A DNA stretch of 64,000 nt from Paenibacillus sp. Root444D2 (GCF_001426375.1 NZ_LMEO01000012.1:319362-383361), one strand, 5' to 3'; shown: positions 52,190-61,815, counted from the stretch's first letter. Translations and numbers: made by a program. Notes: generated by a model not told the origin, from the sequence alone.

Positions 52190-52383
52190 TGTCTTTACCC
52201 CCACAATAGTCAATTCTTCTCGATCAATTGAAAGTACAATCGATCTCATTATAAGATATATTGTTCAGATTAGGTACTTATCTACATATGAGAATGGTTT
52301 CATCTAATATAGGATTTGTTTTTATGTGAATTTTTTATTAAAATAAATAAATTCGCTAACCATTTTGCAAAGAAGGAACCCAT

Positions 52384-52728
52384 ATGCCTTTTCTCAGATT
52401 TAAAGGTTTTCAAAAGGATTTCATTTCTTCGATTTCAAGTACCATCATCCTACAATTTTCGAAGTTAACTGGCGTTGTGCAAGAGAAAATAAAAATTGAA
52501 CTTCTTCTTGTGGAACAATTAAATAATTCTCCCCTATCCTTAGAAATATATATGTTCCCTAGAGATCAGGAATTGCATGATAGCATTGTTAAAGAACTCT
52601 ATACGATTTTATGTGAGCATGGCTTTCGCGATGTTCATATCTTTTTTATCCTACTTTCTCCTCATTTGTACTATAAAGAAGGACAACCATTAGTATCCAA
52701 TCATTCAGAGCCTTTTTTAATTACATGA
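52384..52728 (+). CDS. DUF1904 family protein
   Basis: Tautomerase-like small protein of 114 residues. MPFLRFKGFQKDFISSISST at the N-terminus, the central KIKIELLLVEQLNNSPLSLE and the end FFILLSPHLYYKEGQPL fit the DUF1904 family known from Bacillus. Proline follows the initiator Met as in the tautomerase superfamily, so Pro2 may be functional; this is inference. AAGGAACC precedes the ATG. Single gene with a strong terminator. Confidence 0.8.
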   Translation: MPFLRFKGFQKDFISSISSTIILQFSKLTGVVQEKIKIELLLVEQLNNSPLSLEIYMFPRDQELHDSIVKELYTILCEHGFRDVHIFFILLSPHLYYKEGQPLVSNHSEPFLIT

Positions 52729-52753
52729 CTTTATGGAGTGGAAAAAAAACATG

Positions 52754-52780
52754 AAAAGGCACGCTTTTAGCGTGCCTTTT
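52754..52780 (+). terminator. Terminator after the DUF1904 gene
   Basis: AAAAGGCACGC, loop TTTTA, GCGTGCCTTTT: a perfect 11-bp stem ending in T, 26 bases past the stop. Confidence 0.92.
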
Positions 52781-52893
52781 CTCTATTTAGCACATCCACC
52801 ACGGCCTAAGTCAGCAAAAATATTATCATCAAAAGTAGATGATCGTAAATCCTAACTCACAGTCATCTTCGTCGATTTTTTGAACAGCTATTT

Positions 52894-52979
52894 TTGCTGC
52901 AATGATGTTTTTCATCGTTAGATTCAAGTTGAGGTAGCACTACGATTGCTGCATTGATGTTTTATGTTTTACATCGTTA
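52894..52979. repeat. Imperfect direct repeats in the 52.8-53.1 kb gap
   Basis: TTGCTGCAATGATGTTT-TTCATCGTTA at 52894-52920 recurs in expanded form at 52946-52979, each with a GATG/CATC mini-hairpin. The remainder of this roughly 320-bp gap shows no gene or clear promoter; significance unknown. Confidence 0.4.
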
Positions 52980-53098
52980 CGAGGGAGAATTGGCGCGAAT
53001 AACTTTTCATATAACTCCCGACATTCACTTTCCAAATAATCAGATTATATGGATAGCTCCAATCTATTTCGTAGCCGCGGAACATCTCGTGAAGCCGA

Positions 53099-53524
53099 TT
53101 ATTCATCGTTAAACACCATATGTGTTTTTTCCTGTTTGTAATAATCTAATCTGTCCTGTAAAGTACCTGTATGAAATTCGAATTTATGACCGTCTGGGTC
53201 TGTGAAGTAAATAGACCTCTTGTCTTTCTCGTCTCTTAGGCGACCTGGTAGGATGTTAACGTGCAGTTTCTTTAATTTCTCATAAAGTTCCTCAAAGTCG
53301 GCTTCTTCAATTGAAAAAGCGATGTGTGTGTAGGAATGGTTTATTTCATTACGTGGAATATCTCGTTCTACATTCAGGGCAAGCCACATGCCATTCAGAT
53401 CAAAATAGGCCGTACTTCTTCCTTTAACTAACAGCTTTGCATCAAAAACTTGTTGATAAAACGAAATCGAATTCTCTAAATTAGAAACCGAAAATAATAA
53501 ATGATTCAAACCTTTTATCGACAT
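53099..53524 (-). CDS. fosB: Metallothiol transferase FosB (fosfomycin resistance)
   Basis: Vicinal-oxygen-chelate enzyme of 141 residues that adds a thiol such as bacillithiol to fosfomycin. The sequence follows FosB throughout: [63 protein letters not shown]. Predicted metal ligands are H8, H67 and E116. The Cys next to the first His in B. subtilis FosB is Leu here. It begins 16 bases behind a MocR-type regulator gene on the same strand, so the two may be co-transcribed. Confidence 0.92.
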   Translation of the reverse strand: MSIKGLNHLLFSVSNLENSISFYQQVFDAKLLVKGRSTAYFDLNGMWLALNVERDIPRNEINHSYTHIAFSIEEADFEELYEKLKKLHVNILPGRLRDEKDKRSIYFTDPDGHKFEFHTGTLQDRLDYYKQEKTHMVFNDE

Positions 53525-53540
53525 CCGATCACCTCGTGAT

Positions 53541-54998
53541 TTATTTATTTTTACTAACCCCAGCTAACTCTTTAATCATCTCAGCCAAATGCACAATCCC
53601 CCATTCAAGCTCATGAAGCTTGGCATAGGCGTACGAAATACGCAAGTAACTTCCCGCATTCCTATCATAAATCGAACCCGGGTTCAGCAATATCCCTGCT
53701 TTCAAAGCCCGCTCGAACAGCATTTGCATGGGCACACTCACGGTGAGGCGAACCCAAATGTAGAAACCGCCTGACGGCACTGACCATGAAGCAATCTCCG
53801 TAAAATTGGTTTTCAACAACCGAACAGTTAGATCGCGTCTTCTCTTAAGTTGGTCTCTGACAAAGACAAGATGTTCTTGATATAACCCTCTACCAAGCCA
53901 TTCGGCTGCTGCCCATTGAGATACCGAGCTCGAGCCGTAATCGTTCTGCATTTTGATATCAGCCAATCGATCAATAACCGGTTCTGGGGCAACCACCCAA
54001 CCAATTCTTAGTCCTGGACTTAAGGTCTTTGACAAACTCCCCAAATAGAGAACTAGCGCGTTGGGATCCCTAGACTTTAGCGGCAGTGGAGGCGGAGTTT
54101 CGAACCAAAGCTCCCTATAGGCATCGTCCTCAATGATTGGAAGTCCTTCATCCGCGCAGATTCTCATCAGCTCTTGACGTCTTGGCTCTGACATCAACGT
54201 GCTCGTAGGATTATGAAAAGTAGGAATGGTATACAGCAGCGAAGCGTTATAGCCTTCTTTGTAACGGCTAATCAAATTCGTCAGAATACCTTCTTCATCC
54301 ATGGGTAGGCCAACCAGCTTAATTGCACTAGATTGAAACACATGGACCGAATACAGATAGGATGGCTTTTCCAAAAGGATGGAAGAACCTCGCTGCAGTA
54401 ATCCGATGGATATAAGCTGTAAAGCTTGGAGTGAGCCAGATACAATAAGAATGTTGGAGGGCGAAGTTTGAACGCCAATTCCATGCATATACGCGGCTAT
54501 CTGCTCCCGCAAATACTGATTTCCCTTAGGTTCTTCATACCCCAAAGTGAAAGGATTCACTGAAGAATCTTCAAAAATCTGTTTCATTTGTTCAGAAGGA
54601 AGCAGCTCCGGTGAAAGCTCTCCAGTCCCCAAACGGATAATGCCATCTTGAAATTCCGCACGATTAATGTGCTGAATGGCAGGCTGGTTTGGATAATAAG
54701 TACCGGCTTGCACATATGAGCTCCAGTCTGGGGGAGGCGAAGCAGCTAGAAGGTTCCAGGAGTTATTGATAACTCTAGTCCCCCCTTTGGTGTTTCCCTC
54801 CAATAACCCCTCGGCAATCAAATCGCTCAGGGCGGTCACAACCGTACTTCGATTGACGTTAAAGCGTTCAGCCAGCGCACGCTGCGAGGGAATTTTGGTC
54901 CCAACTGCCCATTCGCCTAGTGATATTTTATTTTTTATAAAATCTTTAATCTGACTAAATAAAGGCGTTTCCGATGATACATCCGGTTTCCAGTCCAT
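53541..54998 (-). CDS. MocR-type regulator (GntR winged helix fused to aminotransferase fold)
   Basis: Chimeric protein of 485 residues. The GntR HTH (about 10-80: [40 protein letters not shown]) is joined to a fold-type I aminotransferase domain (about 110-480) with the PLP lysine in [15 protein letters not shown]. Such regulators use PLP plus an amino acid or amine as signal. The ATG at 54998 follows GGAGAGG by eight bases; the longer frame contains the ribosome site. It is divergent from a LysE-type exporter, a frequent MocR target, and directly upstream of fosB. Confidence 0.9.
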   Translation of the reverse strand: MDWKPDVSSETPLFSQIKDFIKNKISLGEWAVGTKIPSQRALAERFNVNRSTVVTALSDLIAEGLLEGNTKGGTRVINNSWNLLAASPPPDWSSYVQAGTYYPNQPAIQHINRAEFQDGIIRLGTGELSPELLPSEQMKQIFEDSSVNPFTLGYEEPKGNQYLREQIAAYMHGIGVQTSPSNILIVSGSLQALQLISIGLLQRGSSILLEKPSYLYSVHVFQSSAIKLVGLPMDEEGILTNLISRYKEGYNASLLYTIPTFHNPTSTLMSEPRRQELMRICADEGLPIIEDDAYRELWFETPPPLPLKSRDPNALVLYLGSLSKTLSPGLRIGWVVAPEPVIDRLADIKMQNDYGSSSVSQWAAAEWLGRGLYQEHLVFVRDQLKRRRDLTVRLLKTNFTEIASWSVPSGGFYIWVRLTVSVPMQMLFERALKAGILLNPGSIYDRNAGSYLRISYAYAKLHELEWGIVHLAEMIKELAGVSKNK

Positions 54999-55128
54999 GC
55001 TATGATCCTCTCCTAACAAGTTCAAATATAACATTTGGTTGGGTGATACGCCATCCATTTGGAGGGAGACATCCTTTAGATATGCACTATACTAGGGAAG
55101 AATAGTCTTATAGATGGGAGAGATCTTT

Positions 55129-55734
55129 TTGCTGGAAACTGTTTTACATGGGCTTATTTTGGGTTTTGGACTCATTCTGCCTGTAGGGGTACAAAATGTT
55201 TTCGTATTCAACCAAGGTGCCCGCGGGCCCTCTTACCTTAAAGCACTGCCTGTCATCCTCACGGCGTCGATTTGTGACACGATCCTAATTTTATTGGCAG
55301 TCTTAGGCGTTTCTTTCGTCGTATTAACCTTCGCTTGGCTTCAAGCAGCGCTCTATGGATTTGGATTCTTTTTCCTGTTATATATGGGGTGGGTACTCTG
55401 GAAAAGTAAACCAGGTTCGGTGACCTCACAACGGGAACATGAACCAAAAAAACAAATCCTGTTTGCAGCATCCGTCTCCTTAATGAATCCCCACGCGATA
55501 CTGGATACGATAGGAGTTATAGGTACAAATTCCTTACAATATGTTGGCGGAGAAAAATGGGTTTTCACTGTCTGCGTTATTCTAGTTTCCTGGCTCTGGT
55601 TCTTCGGCTTATCGTTCGCAGGATGCCTAGTGGGTAAGCGTGATCCTAGAGGCCAATTCATTACCAAATTAAACAAGGTTTCTGCTTGTATGATATGGGC
55701 TGTTGCTGTCTATATGGGCTTTCAGTTCTTATAA
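55129..55734 (+). CDS. LysE family amino-acid exporter
   Basis: Membrane exporter of 201 residues with about six spans. The family start ETVLHGLILGFGLILPVGVQ with N-V-F next and the SICDTILILLAV segment are typical of LysE/ArgO. LMNPHAILDTIGVIGTNSL matches the conserved NPxAxLD loop. The TTG at 55129 lies six bases after GGGAGAG and gives the family-typical start; an ATG at 55114 would lie on top of that site. It is divergent from the MocR gene and probably controlled by it. Confidence 0.88.
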   Translation: MLETVLHGLILGFGLILPVGVQNVFVFNQGARGPSYLKALPVILTASICDTILILLAVLGVSFVVLTFAWLQAALYGFGFFFLLYMGWVLWKSKPGSVTSQREHEPKKQILFAASVSLMNPHAILDTIGVIGTNSLQYVGGEKWVFTVCVILVSWLWFFGLSFAGCLVGKRDPRGQFITKLNKVSACMIWAVAVYMGFQFL

Positions 55735-55880
55735 AAAGGAATGGAGGAAACGTTGGACTCTTGGAGCATCACTTAAAATAAACGGCTTTGTCCGACCGTC
55801 GACCTTCATTCATCCACTCTAGTTCTACTTAGAGGAGCGAACTGCAGCTTCAAGTCGCAAATTAGCCTTTATGCGTTGGA

Positions 55881-55903
55881 ATTGTTGTAGAAATTACAAC
55901 ATT
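55881..55903. repeat. Solitary copy of the 23-bp dyad repeat
   Basis: ATTGTTGTAG-AAA-TTACAACATT, a slightly decayed version of the perfect dyads at 19177-19250. It lies in the 55.7-56.2 kb gap, which otherwise holds a stand-alone hairpin and the TRAP operon promoter. Confidence 0.6.
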
Positions 55904-56010
55904 GGTAATAACTCTACCCACACCCCCTCACAAAACAGATGAACGACTCTAAAATCAATTTTTGGAGTCATGCAACCAGTTGTGAGGAGGCATAATAAAA
56001 GGTTCAATTA

Positions 56011-56043
56011 AATGAGCAGGTTGTCCTCCGACACCTGCTCATT
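56011..56043 (+). terminator. Stand-alone hairpin, terminator-like
   Basis: AATGAGCAGGT and ACCTGCTCATT form a perfect 11-bp stem followed by ATTTGTTT. It lies about 280 bases after the LysE-type gene, with no gene in between, so it may end that transcript late or mark a lost gene. Confidence 0.55.
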
Positions 56044-56126
56044 ATTTGTTTCATTCCAACCAAATATCTAAAAAAACTACAAAAAAAACTAAAAACTATG
56101 GCATACCTGTGGGTAGAAAGGAGAGC

Positions 56127-56159
56127 TATACTTAAGGCACGTCAATGAAAGCACTTACA
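56127..56159 (+). promoter_or_regulatory. TRAP operon promoter region with cre-like site
   Basis: TATACT at 56127-56132 is a good -10 box with no clear -35, as expected for an activator-dependent promoter. TGAAAGCACTTACA at 56146-56159 resembles a cre with one central mismatch, placed just after the predicted transcription start. Confidence 0.4.
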
Positions 56160-56186
56160 AAGTAGAGAGAGGAGGTCCCTATTACG

Positions 56187-56690
56187 ATGAGAATACTTCG
56201 AAAAATTGCTCTCGGTATCGATTCATTTATCGAGTCTGCCGCCCTCATCGGCTTGCTTAGTATGATCATCATCGTCACCGCACAGGTCATGACCCGTAAG
56301 CTGTTTAACTTCGTATTCTTCTGGTCGGAGGAAGTGACTATGCTGCTTCTTGTCTGGTTTTCCTTCATGGGCATTGCGATTGGCTTTCGTGAGAAGCTGC
56401 ATTTGGGCATCGATTCCTTCACGCACAAGCTTCCAGCCTCCATCAATAAAACTCTTGATAAAATCATCGAGCTTGTTATTCTCGCCTTTGGTGCCTATCT
56501 CGTGTATTTTGGATGGGACTTCACCGTCATCATGAATGAATCAGAATTACCGGCGACCGGCCTGCCTAACAGCACGCTGTATGTCATCATGCCGATAACC
56601 GGCGTCATGACCTGTGCCTATGCGCTCTTGCAGTTGTTTGGTATCGAGACAAAGCGGCATCAACATATAAAAGAAGGAGGTCCCGAATAA
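56187..56690 (+). CDS. TRAP transporter small permease (DctQ)
   Basis: Small membrane subunit of 167 residues with four predicted spans. VTAQVMTRKLFNFVFFWSEE, then WFSFMGIAIGFREKLHLGID, is the DctQ pattern. GGAGG lies upstream of the ATG. Its TAA stop overlaps the ATG of the large permease gene by one base, so the subunits are made together. First gene of a three-gene TRAP importer operon in which the binding protein comes last. Confidence 0.92.
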   Translation: MRILRKIALGIDSFIESAALIGLLSMIIIVTAQVMTRKLFNFVFFWSEEVTMLLLVWFSFMGIAIGFREKLHLGIDSFTHKLPASINKTLDKIIELVILAFGAYLVYFGWDFTVIMNESELPATGLPNSTLYVIMPITGVMTCAYALLQLFGIETKRHQHIKEGGPE

Positions 56691-57982
56691 TGGATCCGAC
56701 CATTGCTATTCTTATCCTAACTATCACCTTCGTTGGTCTGATCGTCCTCCGCTTTCCGATCTCGCTCGCTTTAGCAGGCTCTTCCCTGCTCACCTTACTT
56801 TACCTGAAAGTCCCGCTGGCAACCGTGGGTCAAACGATGATTCAAGGGATGAACTCTTATTCCCTCCTGACCATCCCGTTCTTTATTCTTGCCGGGCAAA
56901 TTATGAGTGAGGGTCAGATGGCACTGCGCCTTATCAATCTCGCTCAAGTTCTCGTTGGAGGCATACGCGGTGGCTTAGCCATGGTCAACTGCGTCGCCTG
57001 TATGTTCTTCGGGAACATCTCCGGATCAGCCATTGCCGACGTCTCCTCCATCGGCTCTGTCATGATTCCGATGATGAAAAAGAAGGGCTATGACACCGAT
57101 TACGCAGTTGGCGTTACAGTCTCTGCCGCCATTCAAGGCGTTGTTGTGCCGCCAAGCCACAACCTCGTGCTTTATTCCCTTGCGGCCGGCGGCGGAATCT
57201 CTATCGCATCGCTTTTTCTAGCAGGCATAGTTCCTGGCTTGATCCTATGTATCTCGCTTATGATCACAAGTTATATTATTGCCATCAAACGCGGTTATAC
57301 GAAGAGTGAAGCTGTCCCTGTGCGAGAAATTCCAAAGATTGTACGCGATGGCCTGCTTTCCCTTTTGACAGCTGTCATCATTCTAGGCGGTATATTCACG
57401 GGATGGTTTACGGCTACAGAAAGCGGCGCACTAGCTTGTCTATATGCCTTTATTCTCACCTTTCTAGTGTATCGAGATATTCCCATAAGCCGGATGTGGA
57501 TTATTCTCCAACGTACTTTTCGAACTGTAGCGATGGTGCTCTTCCTGATCGCTGCCTCCGCTTCGTTCAGCTGGGTACTGGCCTTTCTCAAAGTTCCCGG
57601 CATGTTAACAGATTGGATGCTGGGCATCACTGATAGCCCCATTGTTATTTTGCTGATCATTAACGTCTTACTGCTCTTACTAGGCGCACCGATGGATATG
57701 GCTCCACTCATCTTAATCATGACGCCTATTTTACTTCCGGTCGTGACGACGCTTGGCATGGATCCTGTTCACTTCGGCATCATTATGATGTTAAACTTAG
57801 GCATTGGACTGCTTACACCGCCTGTCGGAACCGTCCTCTTCGTAGGCTCTGCTATTGGAAATATTTCGATTTCTGAAGGCACTAAAGCCATGATGCCGTT
57901 CTTTTATGTCATGTGCGTCGTGCTCATGATCCTTACCTATATACCTAGTCTTGTCATGTGGCTTCCTAACTTAATGAAATAA
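56690..57982 (+). CDS. TRAP transporter large permease (DctM)
   Basis: Ion-driven transport subunit of 430 residues with about twelve spans. Family motifs are visible: SYSLLTIPFFILAGQIMSEG, NCVACMFFGNISGSAIADVS, QGVVVPPSHNLVLYS and the end LGIGLLTPPVGTVLFVGSAI. It uses the Na+ or H+ gradient rather than ATP. It overlaps the small permease gene by one base. Confidence 0.94.
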   Translation: MDPTIAILILTITFVGLIVLRFPISLALAGSSLLTLLYLKVPLATVGQTMIQGMNSYSLLTIPFFILAGQIMSEGQMALRLINLAQVLVGGIRGGLAMVNCVACMFFGNISGSAIADVSSIGSVMIPMMKKKGYDTDYAVGVTVSAAIQGVVVPPSHNLVLYSLAAGGGISIASLFLAGIVPGLILCISLMITSYIIAIKRGYTKSEAVPVREIPKIVRDGLLSLLTAVIILGGIFTGWFTATESGALACLYAFILTFLVYRDIPISRMWIILQRTFRTVAMVLFLIAASASFSWVLAFLKVPGMLTDWMLGITDSPIVILLIINVLLLLLGAPMDMAPLILIMTPILLPVVTTLGMDPVHFGIIMMLNLGIGLLTPPVGTVLFVGSAIGNISISEGTKAMMPFFYVMCVVLMILTYIPSLVMWLPNLMK

Positions 57983-58024
57983 GGAAACAACTCAACTAAT
58001 ACGATAAAAAGGGGAATATTCGAT

Positions 58025-59089
58025 ATGAAAATGAAAAGAAAATACATCACGGCACTAAGTACAGTGATTGGTACTAGTCTCTTACTTGCAGCTTGCGGCG
58101 GCGGCAGTACACCGACCAATAGCGGTTCAACAACGACTCCTGGGGCCGCCAGCCCTGCTGCAGCGGTGAAGAAAACCGATGGTCCTAAACTCAATTTCCG
58201 TCTAGCTGAGACACACCCCGCTGACTACCCAACGACGCTAGGCGATAAGAAATTCGCCGAACTCGTCAATCAAGCATCGGATGGGCGCATCAAAATCGAT
58301 GTATTCCCTGCCTCCCAACTCGGAGAAGAGAAAGCCGTGATCGAACAAGTTCAACTCGGTGCGATTGAATTCACACGTGTCAGTACGGGAGCGCTTGGCG
58401 GGTTCAACAAGCAGTATGAAGTGTTCAGCTTGCCCTACATTTTCGATAACGATAATCATCAATGGAAATTCCTTGAAAGCGAGCAAGGAACGAAGCTGCT
58501 CGATAGCTTAGAGTCTTCAAGAATGAAAGGACTGGCATACTACAGCTCAGGAGCTCGTCATTTCTATTCCAAGAAGCCGATTAAAAGCATCGCCGATCTG
58601 AAAGGACTCAAAATACGTGTTATTCAAAACAAGGTCAATATTGATCTCATGAACGCACTAGGCGCGAATGCAACACCAATGCCTTATGGAGACGTCTTCA
58701 ATGCTTTGCAAACAGGTATCATCGATGCCGCTGAGAATAACTATCCGAGCTACTTCTCTTCCAACCATTTTCAACAAGCCAAAAATCTCATTCTTGACCA
58801 GCACCAACGGGTGCCTGAAGTGCTTTTGATTTCTAAAGTAGCTTGGGATAAGCTGTCTGCTGACGATAAAGCACTTATTAAAAAGGCTGCTATTGAATCC
58901 GTCAAAACGCAAAAAGCAGAATGGGATAAATTCGAGAAGGATTCCGAAGCCAAAGTGAAAGCGGCGGGAGTTACGATTACGGACGTATCTGACCTGGGAC
59001 CATGGCAAGATGCCGTTAAGCCTGTTATCGAGAAGTATCGCAATGACTACAAAGAAACGTTAGAAGCTATCGAGAAAGCTAGAAAGTAA
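58025..59089 (+). CDS. TRAP transporter substrate-binding lipoprotein (DctP)
   Basis: Solute receptor of 354 residues with lipobox LAAC (about residue 23). The DctP fold starts LNFRLAETHPADYPTTLGDK and has the conserved KIRVIQNKVNIDLMNALGAN (with the carboxylate-binding Arg), then PMPYGDVFNALQTGIIDAAE and NNYPSY. This AENNxPSY version is, as I recall, frequent in receptors for hexuronates. With KdgF and GH4 nearby, a galacturonate- or glucuronate-type ligand is likely but unproven. The 3' end carries a 12-bp tandem repeat that copies the stop codon. Confidence 0.9.
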   Translation: MKMKRKYITALSTVIGTSLLLAACGGGSTPTNSGSTTTPGAASPAAAVKKTDGPKLNFRLAETHPADYPTTLGDKKFAELVNQASDGRIKIDVFPASQLGEEKAVIEQVQLGAIEFTRVSTGALGGFNKQYEVFSLPYIFDNDNHQWKFLESEQGTKLLDSLESSRMKGLAYYSSGARHFYSKKPIKSIADLKGLKIRVIQNKVNIDLMNALGANATPMPYGDVFNALQTGIIDAAENNYPSYFSSNHFQQAKNLILDQHQRVPEVLLISKVAWDKLSADDKALIKKAAIESVKTQKAEWDKFEKDSEAKVKAAGVTITDVSDLGPWQDAVKPVIEKYRNDYKETLEAIEKARK

Positions 59090-59113
59090 GCTAGAAAGTA
59101 AGCTAGAAAATAG
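59078..59113 (+). repeat. 12-bp tandem repeat across the dctP stop codon
   Basis: GCTAGAAAGTAA is present twice, then GCTAGAAAATAG. Each unit encodes Ala-Arg-Lys-stop in the same frame, so the gene has three successive in-frame stop codons. Confidence 0.85.
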
Positions 59114-59129
59114 CAAGACCAAGAAAGTA

Positions 59130-59178
59130 AAAAAAGGACATTCTAAGGGGGCAATCTCTCCCTCAGGTGTCCTTTTTC
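59130..59178. terminator. Bidirectional terminator between dctP and the response regulator
   Basis: AAAAAAGGACA and TGTCCTTTTT form the outer stem; CTAAGGGGG and CTCCCTCAG can extend it inside. A and T tracts serve both convergent transcripts. Confidence 0.82.
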
Positions 59179-59187
59179 ATTTCGCTT

Positions 59188-59940
59188 CTATTTGGCTTCA
59201 TCCAGCCTTCCGCCACATTTCCTGTATTCCAACGGGGAGCAGCCGATCAGCTTTTTGAACGTACTGCTGAAGTAAGAAATATCCGCATAACCAAGTCGTT
59301 CCGCGATCTCGGAAACACGTAAAGACGTTTTTATCAGCAGCTTCTTCGCTTCCTCCATGCGCATTTCAATGACATAGTCGACGAACTTGCCTCCCGTTTG
59401 CTGCTTAAAGAGTTGGCTTAAGTAGCTGGGGTTCAAATGGACCAAGGCTGCGGCATCGGTTAAGCTTATATCTCTGGATAAGTTCGAGCCGATAAAATGC
59501 TGTACTTGTTCAATGACAGACAATTCGTCCGTTCCGACTAGAGGGGAATCCGCCAACCGCCTCGCTGTCTTCGTTGTCCTGTCTTGCATCCATCGGCCCA
59601 AGCAATCTGCCATTGCCTCCATTTCCACAGGCTTCAGCAGATAGTCCTTAACTCCGTAGCGTATCGCTTGCTGCGCTAACTGAAAATCGTCATACCCGCT
59701 CACTAGGATTAAATTGGCTGATACCTGTGTCATCTGCTCCGCCAAAGCAATGCCGTCCATGATCGGCATCTTTACATCCGAGATAACCAAATCAGCGCTA
59801 TGCTTCAGCAGTGCATCCATAGCCTCCAGACCATTCGCGCATTCCTGCACGATTTCGAAAGGAAGCTTGGTTTGTTCCACAGCTTTACGAAGGACGACAC
59901 GAACCCACCTTTCATCGTCCACAAGAATGACTTTGTACAT
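59188..59940 (-). CDS. Short YesN-type response regulator
   Basis: Response regulator of 250 residues, half the size of the other two in this window: a receiver domain with D55 in LVISDVKMPIMDG joined by a short linker to the AraC HTH pair (about 150-245; LTDAAALVHLNPSYLSQLFK; GCSPLEYRKCGGR). The long middle region of typical YesN proteins is absent, although the sequence shows no frameshift or scar. It starts six bases after the kinase gene. It faces the TRAP operon tail to tail, and the TRAP, cupin or GH4 genes are its likely targets. Confidence 0.92.
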   Translation of the reverse strand: MYKVILVDDERWVRVVLRKAVEQTKLPFEIVQECANGLEAMDALLKHSADLVISDVKMPIMDGIALAEQMTQVSANLILVSGYDDFQLAQQAIRYGVKDYLLKPVEMEAMADCLGRWMQDRTTKTARRLADSPLVGTDELSVIEQVQHFIGSNLSRDISLTDAAALVHLNPSYLSQLFKQQTGGKFVDYVIEMRMEEAKKLLIKTSLRVSEIAERLGYADISYFSSTFKKLIGCSPLEYRKCGGRLDEAK

Positions 59941-59946
59941 GACCTC

Positions 59947-61791
59947 CTACCTCCCTTCCTCTACGTGAGGCTTCAGCGGCAGCTTGATTCTCACGAGAGT
60001 TCCTGCATCTGCACCACTTTCTAGCTCTAGACCGTAGGCGTCACCAAACAGATAAGAGATCCGTCGATGTACATTGACGATGCCGATTTGTGATACCGCT
60101 GTAATCATGTCTTTCTGCAGCAAATCGAGTTGTAAGGCACGGAGTTTGGCAGCCAGAATTCCCACACCGCTATCCTGAATCTCTACAATAAATTGATGAT
60201 CATTTAATTGAGCAGCTGAAATAACAATATGAACAGGCTGTGCACTCGTTTCAATACCATGAATGACACAATTTTCGACCAAGGGCTGTAAAGCGAACTT
60301 CGCGATGATTTGTCCTTCTGCCCATTCAGGGATCTGGAATTCATAGGTGAGTTTATCGTCAAACCGATATTTCTGAATCCGTAAATACATGTCGCATATC
60401 TGAATTTCCTGCTGCAAGGAGATCGTTGCCCCAGCATGATTCAGATTGTAACGCAGTAGTCGAGCAAGGGACGCAACGAGCACAGAGATGTCGGTCATAT
60501 CCTTTTCCAGTGCCATCCCTCGCACCGTTTCTAAAGCGTTCATGAGAAAGTGCGGATTAACCTGCGATTGCAGCACTTTCAGTTCTGTTTCTTTTTGGCG
60601 CAGCTGAAGATCCTTCTCTCGGAGCTGAGAGTAGTAAATTTCATCGAGCAGTACCTGGAGCTTTTCGACCATTTTATTAAAATCATTCGTTAGCTGCCCA
60701 ATCTCATCCTTGGATTCGATATCCGCGCGAGCCAGAAAGTCGCCCTCTTTCACTCTTTTCATGAAAAATTGCAGCGCCCTTACAGGCCGAACGATACTTG
60801 TAGCAAAACCAATCCCAATCAAATAGGCCATAAATAATGTGGCAAGGACTGTCCACCAAATCGTTCGCCGAATATACTCGGTTCCACGCGTCAATTCTTT
60901 TTCCGGTATCGTCGTCACCAACCGCCAATTTAAATAGGACGACAGACTGAAGGTGTAGAATGGCTTATCTCCTGTTTGAGCTTGGTATGATCCGCTTTCC
61001 TGCTGCAAAATCCATTCTAGCTGATCCCAATCCGCCAAATGACCAATTTCCGTATACTCAGGAGAATAAATATAACGCCCGTATGGGTCAAGAATAGATA
61101 AATACCCCGTTCGTCCAATTGTAACGCGTTCAGCAATCTCTTGAATCCGCTTGAAGTTGACTTCCATAATTAACGTAGCAACGGGCTCTAAGGTAAGTGG
61201 ACTCACTAAGCGCTTCACGATGGAGAGAACAGGCACATATTCCAGCTCGTAGCGCTGAGAAGGCGGTCTGATGATCAACATAATATCACTGTTGGAGGGT
61301 ACACTGGCAAACCATGGCTCCTGTATCAATTGCAGCGCAGGGGTCACATTTTTGTTCATGCTTGTATCCAAGACCGTCTGGTTTTCCATAACAAGCATAA
61401 TCCGAGAGATGTCTGATCGCGAATAAGCGGTATCGTTCAAAAGCTGCATCATCGGCTCGCGGATGCCTGAATTCTTCACTTCTTGTTCGCTTGTCATCCT
61501 TAGAAACTGCTGCATCGACGGATGATTCTGCATGCGAATCGAGTCGATCTCGAAATCTCGAATATAGTATTCAATATGCAGCTTAACTTGCTCGATGATT
61601 TGTTTGTTACTCAAATCGGCTTCCTCACGCAGCACTTCAGATGATTTCTGATAAGAAATCATCCCCACCACAAGCAGCGGAATGACCACCAGCATGGCCG
61701 AATAGACGAGCAGTTTCACTGTCAATGGACGATCACGCAGAAACAAGTTTCTGTAGAACCAGATCCAAGCTCTACGACCTCTTCTACCCAT
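59947..61791 (-). CDS. YesM-type sensor histidine kinase
   Basis: Sensor kinase of 614 residues: membrane helix (LTVKLLVYSAMLVVIPLLVV), a large extracellular Cache-type sensor domain, a second helix (about 318-338), HAMP, the histidine box QSQVNPHFLMNALETVRGM with His near residue 414, then NCVIHGI and DSGVGIL of the ATPase domain. The N box Asn is kept. The ATG at 61791 lies six bases behind GGAGG; the frame extends upstream to a TTG without a site. It forms an operon with the short response regulator. Confidence 0.92.
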   Translation of the reverse strand: MGRRGRRAWIWFYRNLFLRDRPLTVKLLVYSAMLVVIPLLVVGMISYQKSSEVLREEADLSNKQIIEQVKLHIEYYIRDFEIDSIRMQNHPSMQQFLRMTSEQEVKNSGIREPMMQLLNDTAYSRSDISRIMLVMENQTVLDTSMNKNVTPALQLIQEPWFASVPSNSDIMLIIRPPSQRYELEYVPVLSIVKRLVSPLTLEPVATLIMEVNFKRIQEIAERVTIGRTGYLSILDPYGRYIYSPEYTEIGHLADWDQLEWILQQESGSYQAQTGDKPFYTFSLSSYLNWRLVTTIPEKELTRGTEYIRRTIWWTVLATLFMAYLIGIGFATSIVRPVRALQFFMKRVKEGDFLARADIESKDEIGQLTNDFNKMVEKLQVLLDEIYYSQLREKDLQLRQKETELKVLQSQVNPHFLMNALETVRGMALEKDMTDISVLVASLARLLRYNLNHAGATISLQQEIQICDMYLRIQKYRFDDKLTYEFQIPEWAEGQIIAKFALQPLVENCVIHGIETSAQPVHIVISAAQLNDHQFIVEIQDSGVGILAAKLRALQLDLLQKDMITAVSQIGIVNVHRRISYLFGDAYGLELESGADAGTLVRIKLPLKPHVEEGR

Positions 61792-61815
61792 GTTCAACCT
61801 CCATTTCACCGAATT

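Noticed and set aside
55741..55780. GGAGG followed by a TTG-started frame after the LysE-type gene
   Set aside because: It encodes only seven residues before a stop; no sign of a leader peptide function, as no gene follows closely.
56010..56070. 19-codon frame starting in the stand-alone hairpin at 56011
   Set aside because: Its ATG lies inside a perfect stem, the ribosome site is weak and the residues do not suggest a real peptide.
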